From Macrotis lagotis (Eukaryota; Chordata; Mammalia; Peramelemorphia; Peramelidae), in contig NC_133663.1 of assembly GCF_037893015.1 (NCBI RefSeq), forward strand, positions 217,662,740 to 217,726,739: a stretch of 64,000 nucleotides of DNA, written 5' to 3'. The notes beneath the pieces are model-generated. The model did no database searches. It had not been told where the DNA came from and saw nothing but the letters and a program-made list of their open reading frames with translations. Positions 42,840 to 55,209 of the stretch are shown here, piece by piece (within the stretch, counting starts at the first letter, position 1; the number at the start of each line of letters is the position of its first letter). The position numbers were made by a program, and so were the translations under genes.

Positions 42840-43859
42840 GGAAGAGGAGATCAGTTTTGCAGGATAGTGAATTCTTGGCTACATTTTAAATTCCTTGCTC
42901 TTCAGAACATTATATTCCTGGTCCTTCAATCCCTTAATGTTGATGCTGTGCTCGCTTTGGCAGCACATATACTAAATTTGGAATGATACAGAGAAGATTA
43001 GTATGACCCCTCCACATGGATGACATGCAAATTCATGAAGCCTTAATATTGATGCAGCCAGTTTCTATGTAATCCTTACTGTGGCTCCTTGACATTTAAA
43101 TTGGTTATTTCTGTCTGCTTGTAGGATTTTCTCCTTTATCTGATAGTTCTGGAATTTGACCACAATATTCCTTAGTGTTTTCATTTTGGGATTTCTTTCA
43201 AGAGGGGATTGATGCATTCTTTCAGTAACTATTTTGTCCTCTATTTCCATGATATCAGGGCAATTTTCCTTCAAAAGATCATGAAATATTGATCCAGGCT
43301 TTTTAAAATCCCCAATGTGTTCAGGAAGCCCAGTGATTCTTAAGTTATCTCTGCTAGATTTATTCTCTTGGACAGTACCTTTGCCAAAAAGGTATTGTAT
43401 GGTTTCTTCTATTTTTTTTTATTTTGTTTAATAGATTCTTGTTGTCTCATGAAGTCATTATTTTCCTCCAATTCCATTCTTTTTTTTGAGATTTCCTTCC
43501 TTTACCTTTTGCAACTCCTTTTCCAATTGGTCATTTCTACTTTTAATATGTTTTCCTTTTGGCCAGTTGTGATTTTGAGAGAATTATTTTCTTTTTGCAT
43601 GTGTCCAATTGTATTTTCCAAGGATTTGTTTTCTTATTGTAAGATGTTTATTTTCTCTTGCAAGGTATTAATTTTCTCTTGCGTTTTTTTCAAATTTTTC
43701 CATTTGATTTTTAAACTCCTTCCTGATCTCTTCTAAGAAGTATGTCTGGACTGGAGACCAACTCACATTCTCCTTGGAAGTTCTATCTTGCTCTGAGTTA
43801 GGACCGTTGTCTTTGAGGTATCTTTCAATGGACCTCCCTTTCTGCTGGATTTCCTTCAT
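42840..43859 (-). pseudogene. L1 ORF1 relic
   Basis: The start (minus-strand ATG at 43859) opens a 63-codon frame corresponding to the N-terminal part of ORF1 in sister copies. A 69-codon stretch at 43065-43274 matches the C-terminal RNA-binding region at 54832-55040 (for example NCPDIME). Between them are stops. The U6 retropseudogene at 42948 cuts the C-terminal end. Confidence 0.75.
42948..43040 (+). pseudogene. RNU6 pseudogene: U6 snRNA retropseudogene (3'-truncated)
   Basis: The segment starts with gtgctcgctttggcagcaca and follows U6 snRNA through tatacta, gatacagagaagattag and gatgacatgcaaattcatga, about 93 of the usual 107 bases. Differences at conserved positions (CTTTGG for CTTCGG; gtatgacccctcc in place of the conserved gcatggcccctgc) and loss of the 3' end show it is not a functional gene. 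It is flanked by a 15-base target duplication with one difference, ccttaatgttgatgc (42932-42946) and ccttaatattgatgc (43041-43055), so it was inserted by L1 machinery into the antisense L1. Confidence 0.93.
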
Positions 43860-44599
43860 TTTCCTAGAATCTTGTGTTGGCAGAGAGGCTGGTTCGGTTC
43901 ACAGATCTTTGCTTTTGAAAACTCTAGAGGCTTTGCTCATTGGGCTTAGTAATTACAAATGGGCTGACCAGTAGACGGTGCTAAAGGCTTTCTCTTGAGT
44001 GTCTGTGACCTTGATTTGTGGACTACTCCTTGGACTTAGGGGGCTGGGGGAAGGGGGGCAAGGCAGCAGGGTCTGGATTAGCCTAGTACAATGTGGGCTG
44101 GGCCCTTAAACTCTATAGTTATTTTCCTTATTATTCACTCATTACTGAGAGAGATCGGCTGTCCACACCTGAACTTGGGAGGGGTGTTAGTGTGTTTGTT
44201 CTGGGAAGAGTCCCTTTCTCCTACAGAGATGAGGGGGACATTTAACTGGAAAATAAGGAGCTCAGGACCCTGGTCTTCCAGGCCAGAGAAGTTGATCAGA
44301 TTGAAATGTATCCACTGTGCTAGAGCTCTCCTGCATATTGTGCTGGAACTCTTCCTCCAGCCTTGCTGGAGCTCTCCTGTCTGCTCAGGTTAGACCTGGT
44401 TCTCTGCTCTCTGTCCCCCGTCTCACCCATATTTCCCTGAGACTGACCTTACTGGTTGATGTTCTTCTCCTTTGTTCTTTCTAGATTTTGTGGATATGAA
44501 TGTTTTAAGAGCCTTGATTCATATTAGTTCTAAGTGAAGGCCAGCAGACCTTAGGACAGTGCCCAGCTTCTCTCCACCATCTTGACTGGAAGTCTCCAG

Positions 44600-45230
44600 A
44601 AATGTTTTCTGTCTCTTCCTAGGTCTTCACATCTGACAGTTGTGTATTTTATTTAAATGACATTTTCCGTTATCACTAAATATCACATCTTTTTTATTGA
44701 TTTGCATTTATATTTGGGACAATTTAAAATAAAGGAATAATAATCTGGTTCTTTAAAGCTTTGCCCAATTCATTAGCTGAAATATTTGGCTCATTTTCTT
44801 ATTCTACTGCTAATCACTTTTCAAGCTACATTAATTAATATTTTGTTGAACAGTAATAATAGATACATGGTTAGATATAAACAGATGATAGGTAGATTCA
44901 TATGTATATAAATTCACAAAACGATATGAAAGAGAGGCAGAGAGAAAAAGAGAGAAGGAGTTAGAAATATTATTTGACGGAAAATGGAAAAAACAAATCT
45001 AATTAAGTTTTAAAATCATTTATCTTTCTCCATGTTGGCTTTTTTTTTAAAAAAAAATTAATGCATGCATGTCTTTTAGGGGAAAGACTTTTTTCTACTA
45101 ATTCTGACTAATACAGACTTTGATGTGTTCTTGCCAAACACTTCAGTTTTCAGGTTCCCTCACTAAATGTAAAGAAATTTACATTTTGATTGAAGGTTCA
45201 AAATGTTTATTCAAGAGATAAAATTTGAAA
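44600..45230. other. Unassigned AT-rich DNA
   Basis: No repeat family or exon was recognised. Confidence 0.45.
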
Positions 45231-45231
45231 G

Positions 45232-45370
45232 CATTTTTTTTATTTAAGGAAATTGGATTAAGGGACATGCCCAAGTGAACAAAATTAACCAATTATTAAG
45301 TGTCTGAGGTCAGGTCCATATGACTCCAGGGCCAATGCTCCATCCACTTTGCCAGCTAGCTTCCCCCCAA
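45232..45370 (-). mobile_element. CORE-SINE (antisense), diverged
   Basis: agggacatgcccaagtgaac, aattattaagtgtctgaggt and ggccaatgctccatccactt keep the reversed SINE order with many substitutions. Confidence 0.75.
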
Positions 45371-45604
45371 AACATTTATTTCTAAACTTTTTATAATTTG
45401 AAATATTTTGGTTTATGCTACTATGATAAGCACTTCACTGAAATATTCAGCTTTATGTGCCTCAAATGCTATTATCTGGATTTTTGGTTTAGAAATAAAT
45501 CTGTGATAAGTGATATAGCTTTTCAAACAAGGGGATTTTTAAACTTCTATGGTATAGGTTGTATTTTGAAAGTCTTTGAAGAAGCAGAAAAATAAATTCA
45601 TAAA

Positions 45605-45885
45605 TTCCCCAAGCACCTTAGGACTGGACCTGGAGTCAAGAAGATATGAGTTAAAATATCTCCTCAGATATTTACTAATTCTGTCTCCCAAGGAAAGACA
45701 TATGCCCCCATCTTCCTGTGTTAACTCAATCAAAAAAATGGGAATGATAGGAGTACTTTCTTGCTATGCTTTTTGAGGATCAAAAGATATTATATTTATA
45801 AAGCAAAATACAGTTTGCCAAGGCACATAATTCACTTAATACATGCTTGCTTCTTACCTTTCCCAAGTTTAGTTAGATATTTCTA
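45605..45885 (+). mobile_element. Old SINE (MIR/THER1-like), sense
   Basis: ctggagtcaagaagatatga, ggaatgataggagtactttc, gaggatcaaaagatattata and a tail like MIR/THER1 (cacataattcacttaataca). The centre is decayed. Confidence 0.6.
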
Positions 45886-45889
45886 AAGG

Positions 45890-46680
45890 TAATTGATTTA
45901 ATTTTTATATCAAATTATATCCCTGAACTATCATTGGTTATCAACAATATACATAAAGTTTATCTCCCAGATGAACACAGGAAATCTTATGCCAAGATAT
46001 TACTGCCAAGGTAAGTAGAATGAAGTTATGGTTAATTTGGTGGTTATTGAAGAGGAGAGAGGGGAATTAGCAGGCCTTTTTGTTTTTAATCCAAGCATAG
46101 GTTGAAGCTTGAGAAGTCCTACTTCCATCCATGAATACATTATTAATGAGGTGAACTGAGTGATCATACAAAAGACAAGAACTCCCTCTCTGTTATCTCT
46201 GTTGTATCTCTTCCTTCCTGGAAATGATCTGTGTTTCCAGTTTTAGAAGATAGTTCTCCTTTCCTCCCCCTAATCAATATGTGTTCATGAGAATATGATT
46301 CCTGTTTCTCCAATTTTATTTATTCCTGGTTATAGGCAAATGAGCATTCTAATAGGTAAACACTTAGGCAACATCATAAAGTGTCTTCTAGTCAGGATTT
46401 GGGAGTTAACCCATAAACACAAATGCATATCACTAATATCAAAACTTGAAGTTTAAGCCAACTCTCCCTAAGACATTTTAGTGTATATATGGAGAGTTTG
46501 TACTGGCATGGGGGAGGAGGAGGTATTTGGGTTACTATTCTTGAGATAATACTTAAAGTGCTTATCACACTACCTAACATGTTGTAGTTTTTTAATCATT
46601 TATTTTTCCTCTTAAGCCTCATTAAGTCATTGAAGTAAATCCTCAGTAAAAAAACAATTAACTTCTTCTTATTAAGTTCT
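45890..46680. other. Unassigned DNA
   Basis: No repeat or exon was recognised. Small frames on either strand are without domain. Confidence 0.45.
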
Positions 46681-46683
46681 CCT

Positions 46684-46870
46684 CCCCCTTCTCCTCCTCC
46701 TCCTCCTGCTGCTGCTGCTTTTCTTCCTCCTCTTCTTCATTGTGGCAGTGGTAAAAGTAATAGTAGTGTTAGTAATAGTAATAGTAGTGCTGATAGTGGT
46801 AGTGTTCATGGTAGTGGTAATAGAAATAGTAGCAGCAGTGGTTGTTGTAAAATTGTAGCAACAGTAATAA
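46684..46870. repeat. Trinucleotide-rich region (CTC/CTG, then AGT/GGT/AAT)
   Basis: Imperfect CTC and CTG units (tcctcctcctcctgctgctg, then cttcctcctcttc) at 46684-46738 are followed by an imperfect run of AGT, GGT and AAT units to about 46870. The units are not perfect, so it appears old. It is open in several frames but no gene is suggested. Confidence 0.8.
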
Positions 46871-46894
46871 AATTAGTATTTATAAAGTAGGACT

Positions 46895-47090
46895 TTATAT
46901 TTTATTTACTAAACACTTTTCATATATTCTCTAATTTTATCCCTACAACAACCCTGGGAGGTAGGTGTTGTTGTTAGTTACATTTTAATGCTGAAGAAAC
47001 TGAGGAATATAGGTGAGGTGAAGTGATTTGCCTAGGGTGGATCAGAGAATGTCTAAGTCTGGATTTTAATTTATTATCTTTTTGAGAGAA
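46895..47090 (-). mobile_element. MIR (antisense)
   Basis: The reversed MIR order is clear: ctacaacaaccctgggaggt, agaaactgaggaatataggt, aagtgatttgcctagggtgg. Confidence 0.8.
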
Positions 47091-47094
47091 ATTC

Positions 47095-47635
47095 AAATCT
47101 TCTTTCCACTACGCCCCCTTACTGCATTACTCTCTGAAGACACAGCAGGCTATGTAGTGTGGGAGTTCTATTTCGCTTTTCACAGAATCCCCTGAGTTTC
47201 TTCCTAGGTATCATTCTCTTATACAATTTAAGAATTGGTACTTCTCTAGAATGTGTAGATACCATTTCTCTCTATCAGTAGCAGCTATGACCTTTAAAGT
47301 TTCCATTACCTTGGAGGTCCATTTTTCCCTCTCTCTGAAAGTGATTCCTCTGTTGTTACTGCCTTTAATTCTTTTGTAGACTCTGCAATCAAATTCAGTT
47401 GTAAGGGTTTCCACCGCTGTGTGTTTCCAGTGTAAACCTCCTTTGCTTAATAGAAGTAGGAGGGAAATGAATTAAGTCCTAGTATGTTTGTTAAAAATCA
47501 ATATATTTCCTTCTTTTTCTTATAGTCTTATGGGGAACTAATTTGAAATTCAAGATAGCATGTGGCAATGCATTTTACTGTCCTTGTTTTTTGTTTACAC
47601 ATATCACCTCTGAATTATTTTGTTAATATGAAAAA
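47095..47635. other. Unassigned DNA
   Basis: No repeat or exon was recognised. The minus-strand frame at 47211-47414 shows no domain. Confidence 0.4.
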
Positions 47636-47639
47636 GAGC

Positions 47640-49050
47640 TATTTTGTTATTTTTGTTCATTTTTGCTCCACTTTATTTCTTGAACTCATCCTATTGTTTT
47701 CTTTTGTACTGGAAATTTTTATCCTCAACATTCTTGGAAGTTTTTCTTTTGGGATATCTTTCAGGAGATGACCAGTGAATTCCCTCAAATTCTATTTTAC
47801 CATCTGCTTCTAGGATCTCTGGGCAATTTTACTGTATTATTTCTTGAAAAAATGAAGTCTAGGCTCTTTTCCTGGTCATGACTTTCAGGTAGCCCAGTAA
47901 TTTGTAGATTATGTCTTCTGTATCTGTTTTCAGGGTTAGTTGTTTTTCCAATGAGATATTTCACATTTTCTTCTAATTTTTTTTTTATTTGGAAGAGTTT
48001 TATTTCTTCCTGATTTCTCTCAAAGGCATCAGATTCCTTTAGTTCCATTCTGCATTTTTTGGAGTTATTTTCTTCAGAGAGCTTTTTTATCTCCTTTGAC
48101 AGCTGGCCAATTATGCTTTTTAAGGCATTCTTCTTCTCATTTGCCTTTTGTTTTGTTTTTTTTTTTTCCATTTGACCTAAACCAGTTTTAACTTGTTTTT
48201 TTTTCCTTCAGTACTTTTTGTATTTCTTTCACCAAGCTGCTGATTTTGTTTTCATGATTTTTTTTCATTGCTCTCAGTTCTCCTCCCAATTTTTCCTCCA
48301 CCTCCCTTAATTGCTTTTCAAAGTCTTTTTTTGAGTTCATACAAAGTTTTAACCAATTTTCTATTTCCCTTGTTGGTTTTGGATAAGCAAGCTTTGATTT
48401 TGTCATCATCTGAGTATGTGCTTTGATCTTCCACAGGATCAAAGTAATTTCCCATGGTCAGATTATTTTTTTTCTGTTGTTTACTCATTTCCTCAGCTGA
48501 AGACTATTGTACTGCACTTCCAAGGCTCTGGTTATTTTTAGGACACCAGAATGGGTTCTTTATTCCTCCCAGGTCTTATGCTCTCTTACCTGTGCTTTGA
48601 TATGTAGATGACCACAGGCTTCCCCTTTGTGGTGGAGCTGTGAGGAAGTTCCCTGCTATCTTAGGATGGAAGGCCAAAGTGCAACCTGGATCTCAATGTG
48701 GGCAAACAGCAGAGGTCTGCCCCAAGGAGAGCAGAAAGATTTCTGCAGTCTCCCCTCACCCCCTTACCATCTGTGGGCTGTGTTCTGGAGGTGCAGGCTA
48801 GTTTCCTCTGATTTTCACTGTGGTTCTGTGCTCAGTGCTCCTCACTCCATACTCATTTTGGTGTAACAGTGTTCTCTCACTGTTGCTTCAAGCTGTTCCT
48901 AGTGATCCCTGGGCTGGGCTGGGCTGGATTGGACTGCTCTGGGGCCAGGACTTTTTTCCAACTCCTGGTCCTGGTGAAACACACCTTTCCAGAGGAAATT
49001 CTAAGTTATCTTAGACTGGGAAAATATCATCCACTCTTTCTGTGAGTTCT
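47640..49050 (-). mobile_element. L1 5' half (antisense): ORF1 and 5' UTR
   Basis: ORF1 relic on the minus strand with two open stretches, 47797-48171 (124 codons; contains a Lys/Glu-rich coiled coil) and 48188-48442 (84 codons), then a GC-richer 5' UTR to about 49050 like that at 36250-36830. ORF2 is absent. Confidence 0.75.
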
Positions 49051-49177
49051 GGCCCTCTAAATTTTGTTCTCACTATTTGTTTCTCCTTATATTTTCATAC
49101 TCTTAAAATAATCAAGCAGGTAACACATGGTAATATTTAAATGAAAAAGTTTTTTTTGTTTTTAGCCATGATGAATT

Positions 49178-49315
49178 TTTTTGGGGGGGTTGCAAGGTAA
49201 TGGGGTTATGTGACTTGCTGAAGGTCACACAGTTAAGTCTCTGAGATTGGATTTAAACTCAGGTTCTCCTGATTTCAGGGCCCATGCTCTATCCAGTTCA
49301 CCACCTATCTGCCCC
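49178..49315 (-). mobile_element. Marsupial CORE-SINE (antisense)
   Basis: Antisense copy with aatggggttatgtgacttgc and atgctctatccagttcacca. Flanked by a diverged target duplication, agccatgatgaatttt and aaccatgaagaatttt. Confidence 0.85.
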
Positions 49316-49319
49316 AACC

Positions 49320-49950
49320 ATGAAGAATTTTCATAGTTTTTTAATCTTATTTTTAATCCTTTCTAAATTCATAAAGCTTCTTGATATAATTATTGAGAAT
49401 TCCTCTCCCTCCCCTGGACAGAGTTTCTCCAATATTGTTTAATAAAAAATCAGGATTTGGGGTATTAGTGAAGTAACTTTTTTTGACCTTATTTTCAGTA
49501 CTCTGGACTCAAGCACTTCCAGACATGAAACAAAATTGAGATAAAAGTATGAATCAATATTAGTCCCAACTGGAGGCTTAGTTCAGGCAAAATTCTGAGT
49601 GGTGAATCAAATAACAATTGATATAATTTAAAGATTTAGAGAACCTTTAAATATTAAGCAGAGTATTTTGTGGGTAGATATTGTGCCAGCAAATAACAGC
49701 CTTAGGGAAAACAGAAGGGTTAGGGAGATAGCTAAATTTGAAACCCTGTTGTCTTACCTCTCCCATTAATTCTAACCTAGATCAGCTTTGTGATATAAAT
49801 TCTTATTCTCTGCAATTGGACTTTTTGTCAAAGGATTCTTCATAATACTTTCAGTTATGCTGTTCAATAGTATTTGATCTTTGCTAACCTCATTTTGAAT
49901 TAATTTGGCAGAGATAGTGATTAGCTTTGCCATTTCCTGTTCCAGTACAT
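49320..49950. other. Unassigned DNA
   Basis: No repeat or exon was recognised. Confidence 0.4.
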
Positions 49951-49954
49951 TTTT

Positions 49955-50105
49955 AATAAGTAAGGAAATCCAGGAAAACAGGATTGAGTGACTTGCCCAG
50001 GGTGACATGGCTAATAGGTATTTGAGACTAGATATGAAGTCAGAAATATGAGTTTTCCTGACTCCAGACATAGCACTCTCTCCACTGTGCCACACAGTTG
50101 CCTGG
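49955..50105 (-). mobile_element. Old CORE-SINE (antisense)
   Basis: gagtgacttgcccagggtga, tatgagttttcctgactcca and ctccactgtgccacacagtt keep the reversed SINE order with an altered core. Confidence 0.7.
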
Positions 50106-50109
50106 AAAA

Positions 50110-50820
50110 TAACTTAGTGTTTTCTCTGTCTCCACCTTAGTATTTTCGCTGTCTCTTTCTCTACTTCCAACAAGTATATCCACATTACTTAAATGTCTAT
50201 ATTTAGTGACAAAGTAAACATCTAAAAAAATCAAAACAAAAGGCAAATAATCTTTCCATTAACATGAGGAAAATTTTCACTACTCTGTGACAGAATGTGA
50301 GGGAAGAATAAGGATGCAAGATTATAATAATGAGTAGACAGTTTATGTTTTTAAGCAGGGGGATAGAGTAGGGGGGGGGGGAGTTAGCAAAATATTGTCT
50401 GTACAAATGTCCCCCTTGCCCCTAAATAGTTTTTTTCTCCTTCTTTATGTTAGTCTTATCTGTCAACACTGCTATATTTCTATCTCCTAAAGCTTCTCAC
50501 ACTTTTATCAGCTTTAGCTGCCTGTATTTTGTAATGGTTCCATCAGGATATAACTTCCATTTCTAAATTCCTTCTGGATTAACTTTTAAAGATTACTTAG
50601 GCATGTAGAAAGAATTGCTCTCACCTCATGAAGTGAAAACATTAGCCCTTCATATTTAGTGTTATTTTTATAATTTATCTTTCCCTTCTCTGTGACTGAA
50701 TTTAAGCTTTTAAATAATTAACTTCTCTAATAATTATGATGTCAATAATAATAATATTAATAATAATAATAAAAGCTACAATTTTAAAAGGCATTACAGT
50801 TTGTATTTGTACATATATAA
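50110..50820. other. Unassigned DNA with poly-G and (AAT)n
   Basis: A G run lies at about 50371-50381 and an imperfect (AAT)n tract at 50743-50772. Nothing else was recognised. Confidence 0.45.
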
Positions 50821-50821
50821 T

Positions 50822-50930
50822 TTCATTTTATTCCCATTTCAAATCTCTGAGATAACTTCCAAATGAGAAAGCTCAAGTTGAATAGAATAAGTGACTTGTT
50901 TATGGTGCCAAAGCTACTTAAATGACTAAC
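50822..50930 (-). mobile_element. MIR fragment (antisense)
   Basis: ttttattcccatttcaaatc, gagaaagctcaagttgaata, agtgacttgtttatggtgcc follow the reversed MIR order in decayed form. Confidence 0.55.
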
Positions 50931-50934
50931 ACAA

Positions 50935-52820
50935 ACAATAATAAAAAACAACAATACTTGAATGAATTTATGTAAATACATGTATTTGAAAATAAACAAT
51001 TCCCCAATAATAATGAAAAATGGTATAGAAATAGTAAAACACTCAAAGTACAAAGGAAAGGATAACTAGGGGATGGAAAGACAAGGAAAGACTTTTACAG
51101 GAAGAATGAGCATTCATCTAAAATTTGAAAAATTAGTAAAAAAACTGCAAAAACTGTTATTGGGCTTGGGGGCAAGGGGATGGACCCAACTGAACAAATG
51201 TGTAGAGGGGAAAAGAAGAAAGTTTGTCAGGTAACAATAAGACTAGGTTGTCTGAAGATAGATGAAAAAAAAAGACTAGAAATATAATTTTATGCCATTG
51301 TATAAGGCTTTCACAACCAGATGAAATAATTAAAATATTATTTGAAAGCAGTGTAAAATCACTGAAGGTTTTGAAATAGGGAGAAAAAACATCTTTATAC
51401 AGTGTCAAGAAGGTTCTGGTTCTTCCAAGACAATAAAGCATTCGAACTTTACTGAAAGGAAAGATTCCTTAAATGAAGAAATCTTGGAGAGTTAGTTGAT
51501 GGTGAGGATTTTGGTCTGGAGAAAATGTAACACACTCTAACAATAGTAAAGTTTAGTGGGTAGGTTATAGAATTGCTCTAGATGTAGCTAGTTCAAGTAT
51601 TGGGGGGAAAAGACTGAGGTTGATTGATACTAGTAGGGGCAAGGAAGATTCCTGAAGAGTTAGCTTATATTCAAACTCCCTTTTTATGGAAAAAATGACA
51701 TTGAGTCATTACTGCTAATCGTAGTATGGCATGGTGACTAAATTTCCCAATCAGGGATTTGGGAGCTTGTCTAAGATTTTCTTGGTTTGTGCATCTGAGA
51801 GACTACTATACTACATACTATAACATATTGAGGTGTTGTTTTTAAGACACTTAATCGAGTAGAGGAATGTGGAATGGATTAGAGGCAAAAGTAAACAAAT
51901 GTCTAAGGAAGACCACGGAATCTGAGTTGCAAAGAAATTTAGAGGCATATTGATAATACTGTCCATCATTCATAATCGAAAAGGTCCATAATATCATTTG
52001 CATGATGACATGACTTGAATGAATATGTCCATTATAGTGAGGGAAGTGCTGTGCAAAAACATACTTCTTACATGGTTTAACCAGAACCATTTCAGCATAT
52101 GGTCTGATTTGATAGGAAACAGACCTAATAGTGATGGACTTGTGTTGCAGTAATCATTAGTGCTTGAGTGCCATCTTTTTCCTCCTCTATCAATGAGGTA
52201 CCTCAGTTCTCTAGCAATGCCAGACTAAACACCAGTATGAGATATCTGGTGACAAAATGGTGACTCATAGCATTTGAGGCACAATGACATTTCAGTACCA
52301 TCAGGCTGTGTCAACTCTGCTAATCTAAAAACCATAAATTCAGGTTTTCCTCTCAGACTTTTCATCTTTAAACTACACTATAGTGGGATATTATTAATAA
52401 TGGCTTTAATATTAGGATAATACCAGTTTGCCACTCATAGGTCTCTGCTACTCTGTCTTGTTGATATACTACCAAGAGCTCAAATACACTGGATGCCACT
52501 GGAACTTTGGTACACACTCCTCTCTCAGGGCAAACCTCTCCCAGTATAGGCCTGCCCTTCACAAAGAAAAGAGAACTCTTCCAGTTTCTCTTTTTGACAT
52601 CTCCTGTTTTAACTGCTTTAGTGGCAGAATGTGAGCTCATGTCTTCTGGCTCTTTTGTGAGTCACCTTTTTCTAAAAATGATCAGTCTTTATGTTTAAAA
52701 GTTAGGAGAAATGATCATTGTCTCTTCTTCATCCCCTTCCCCTCTTCTTTCTCCTCCCCCTTATACACTTCATATTTCTGCCACAATTATAGCTTTGTTA
52801 TCGCTTATAAGTTTCACTGG
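50935..52820. other. Unassigned DNA
   Basis: No repeat family or exon was recognised. A pair of overlapping frames at 52368-52698 (both strands) shows no domain. Old decayed repeats are possible. Confidence 0.4.
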
Positions 52821-52824
52821 TTTA

Positions 52825-53460
52825 AAAAGAATAAGAAGAAATGAAACCTCTAAAAAGACATGAAAGTTACAGGTCTCCCCACAAAATAAATTACAAAAGA
52901 AGTTTTCAACTGTAGAAATCATAGGGGATCTTGAGTTAAAGTCTGTTTCTTCTGGGAAAGCAAGAGGAGTAAAGCCCAGTTACAAGGAGAGAAGGAAAGT
53001 CAGTGGGAGGTAATTTTTTTGATCACAGAGCAGCCCAGGTCCAGCAGCTAGGTAATAAGCCAGAAATGGAAGGCGGGGGGTACCAAAACTAGACAAAGTT
53101 TGATCTCTACACACACTGAGACAACATACAAGATTGGGTTAGGAACAAACCTCTACATAGAAAATTCCTGGATATAAGCAACATCTTGACCACTGATAAG
53201 TAAGGTATCTGACTCTAGCCCCTGTGTAAAAATCTCAGGACTATACTTTCTATACCCCAGGTATAGAGCTCAATAATCAAACTAAGCCCCCCCCCCAAAA
53301 AAAGCTAAGGGTGCTAACCATAATATGCAGATAGAGACAGTAAAGATGACATCTCAGAAGAAGAAATCAATGACAATTGTCTACATGGGAAGTCTCAAAC
53401 AAGTCTATGAATTGGACTCAAATTTAAAACCTCCTAATAGAGCTTTATAAACATTTAAAG
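52825..53460 (+). mobile_element. L1 fragment: 5' UTR and ORF1 start (older subfamily)
   Basis: Parallels 3150-3770: aaatgaaacctct, gaagttttcaactgtagaaa, ggggatcttgagttaaagtc, tctcagaagaagaaatcaat. Ends at 53460, where a different, younger L1 starts. Confidence 0.75.
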
Positions 53461-54223
53461 ACTTCCGGCCAAGATGGCGGAGAGAAGACAGGCACAGTTC
53501 TAAAGTCTCCTGATCTCTTCCCCATCTATCACATGAAACAAACCTCTTAAAAGAAATCTGACCCACAAAACCCAGAAAGAAAAGCCAGGAGAAAGAACAT
53601 CTACCTCGGGATTTGTCTCTGGCAGCAGCTTTGGCCAAATTCGGGCAAGTAAGTCTGGCCTCAGAGGGAGGATCAGCCCGGGATCAGCCAGATCAACAGC
53701 TGAATTGGAACCAGTAGTCTGAGGGCCCAAAAGCTGGACCTGCTGGATCAGAGGTGGGGCTGGACCACAGGGGCGTGAGTCTACCAGGGAACAGAGGCAC
53801 TGGTGTTGGAGCTGTCTCCCAGGAGATCCCGGACAGGGCTGGGGGGAGAGTTCTGGAACAGGAGAGCTGCAGACACCATCCCTGGGCTCCTCTTCTCTGA
53901 GTCCCATTAGAACTCAGACTTCTTCCCTAACAAATGCAAACTACTTCTGCCTCAGGCCCAGGTGTGTGAGCAGAAGAACCACCTCAACTGAGGAATGACC
54001 TCAGGTCAGGGTAAAAGCCACCTTTGATTGAAAACAAAAGAATTCAATAGCTCCAACTCCTTTCAAGGAAAGGGAGAAGGCCTCAACCAAGCTCACAGAC
54101 ACTCCAGAGAAAGCAACCAGCAACTCCTACAGGCCAGCCAGAGAAATGCACTCAGTGAGTAAAAGCCTTTAGCGATCCCAAGCCCCTGTGAACCAGCCCC
54201 TCCCCAATTCAGGTCTTAGCAAA

Positions 54224-55209
54224 ATGAAGAAGGGTCAGCGGAAAGGTGGATCCATAGAAAAATTCTGGGAAGGGAAAGACCCTAACTCAGAGAGACCTGG
54301 AACCTCTGAGGAGAATACAATCTGCTCTTCAGCACAGAAAGACTTCCTTGAAGAAACAATGAAGGACTTTAAAAATCAACTGGAAAATTTGGGGTAGACA
54401 ATTAATACCTTCCAACAAGAAAACAAAACCTTAGAAAGTACAACAGAATAAATACAAAATGTGAATAAATCTCTCAGATTTTCAAATGGGCAAACGCAAA
54501 AAGAAATTAATTCTCTCAAAACCTCAATTGGTCAAATGGAAAGCTCTTTCAAAAGTAGAATTGACCAATTGGAAAAGGAGTTGCAAAAGGTTAATGAATA
54601 AAAATCCTCCCCCCCAAAAAGAATGGAGTCTACAGAAACTAATGACTCCATGAGACAGCAAGAGTCAGTTAAACAAAATCAAAAAATAGAAAAAATAGAA
54701 GCAAATGTAAAATAAATCATCAACAAAACCATTGACCTCGAGAACAGATCGAGGAAGGGCAAACTGAAAATTATAGGACTTCCTGAAAACATTGAAGAGA
54801 AAAAATCCTGGACTTAATATTACAGGATCTAGTGATGGAAAACTGCCCTGATATCATGGAATCGGAGGGCAAAGTAGTTATTGAAAGAGTACATCGATCT
54901 CCACCAGAAAAAAATCCTAAAATGAAAACACCAAGGAATATTGTGGCCAAACTCCAGAACTGCCAGATAAAAGAGAAAATTCTGCAAGCAGCCAGAAAGA
55001 AACAATTTAAATATCAAGGAGCCACAGTAAGGATCACACAGGACCTGGCTGCATCAACATCAAGGGATGGAAGGGCCTGGAAAGAGATATTTCAAAGAGA
55101 AATGGAGCTTGGAATGCAGCCAAGAATCTACTTTCCTGCAAAGCTGAGCTTTTTCTTCCAGGGAAAAAGATGGACATTTAACGAAATGGAAGACTCCAAA
55201 AATTTCTGA
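54224..55209 (+). pseudogene. L1 ORF1 relic, C-terminal part open
   Basis: ORF1 starts at the ATG 54224 and is broken first by TAG at 54395-54397. Its C-terminal RNA-binding half remains open for 125 codons at 54832-55209 (NCPDIME near the start, IYFPAKLSF near the end). This is the longest surviving ORF1 domain in the window. It is not expected to act, because the coiled-coil half that forms trimers is separated from it by stops. Confidence 0.8.

Larger units (their letters stand above)
37900..44600 (-). mobile_element. Near full-length decayed L1 (antisense)
   Basis: Minus-strand order: 5' end near 44600 (agtcaagatggtggagagaa read on that strand), 5' UTR to 43860, ORF1 relic 43859 to about 42840, spacer to about 42110, ORF2 relic to about 38200, and 3' UTR to 37900. 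A SINE (40976-41130) and a U6 retropseudogene (42948-43040) interrupt it. No functional product. Confidence 0.9.

Noticed and set aside
42948..43040. Functional U6 snRNA gene
   Set aside because: It lacks the 3' end, has changes at conserved U6 positions, shows a target duplication, and lies in L1 without TATA and PSE elements at the expected distance upstream.
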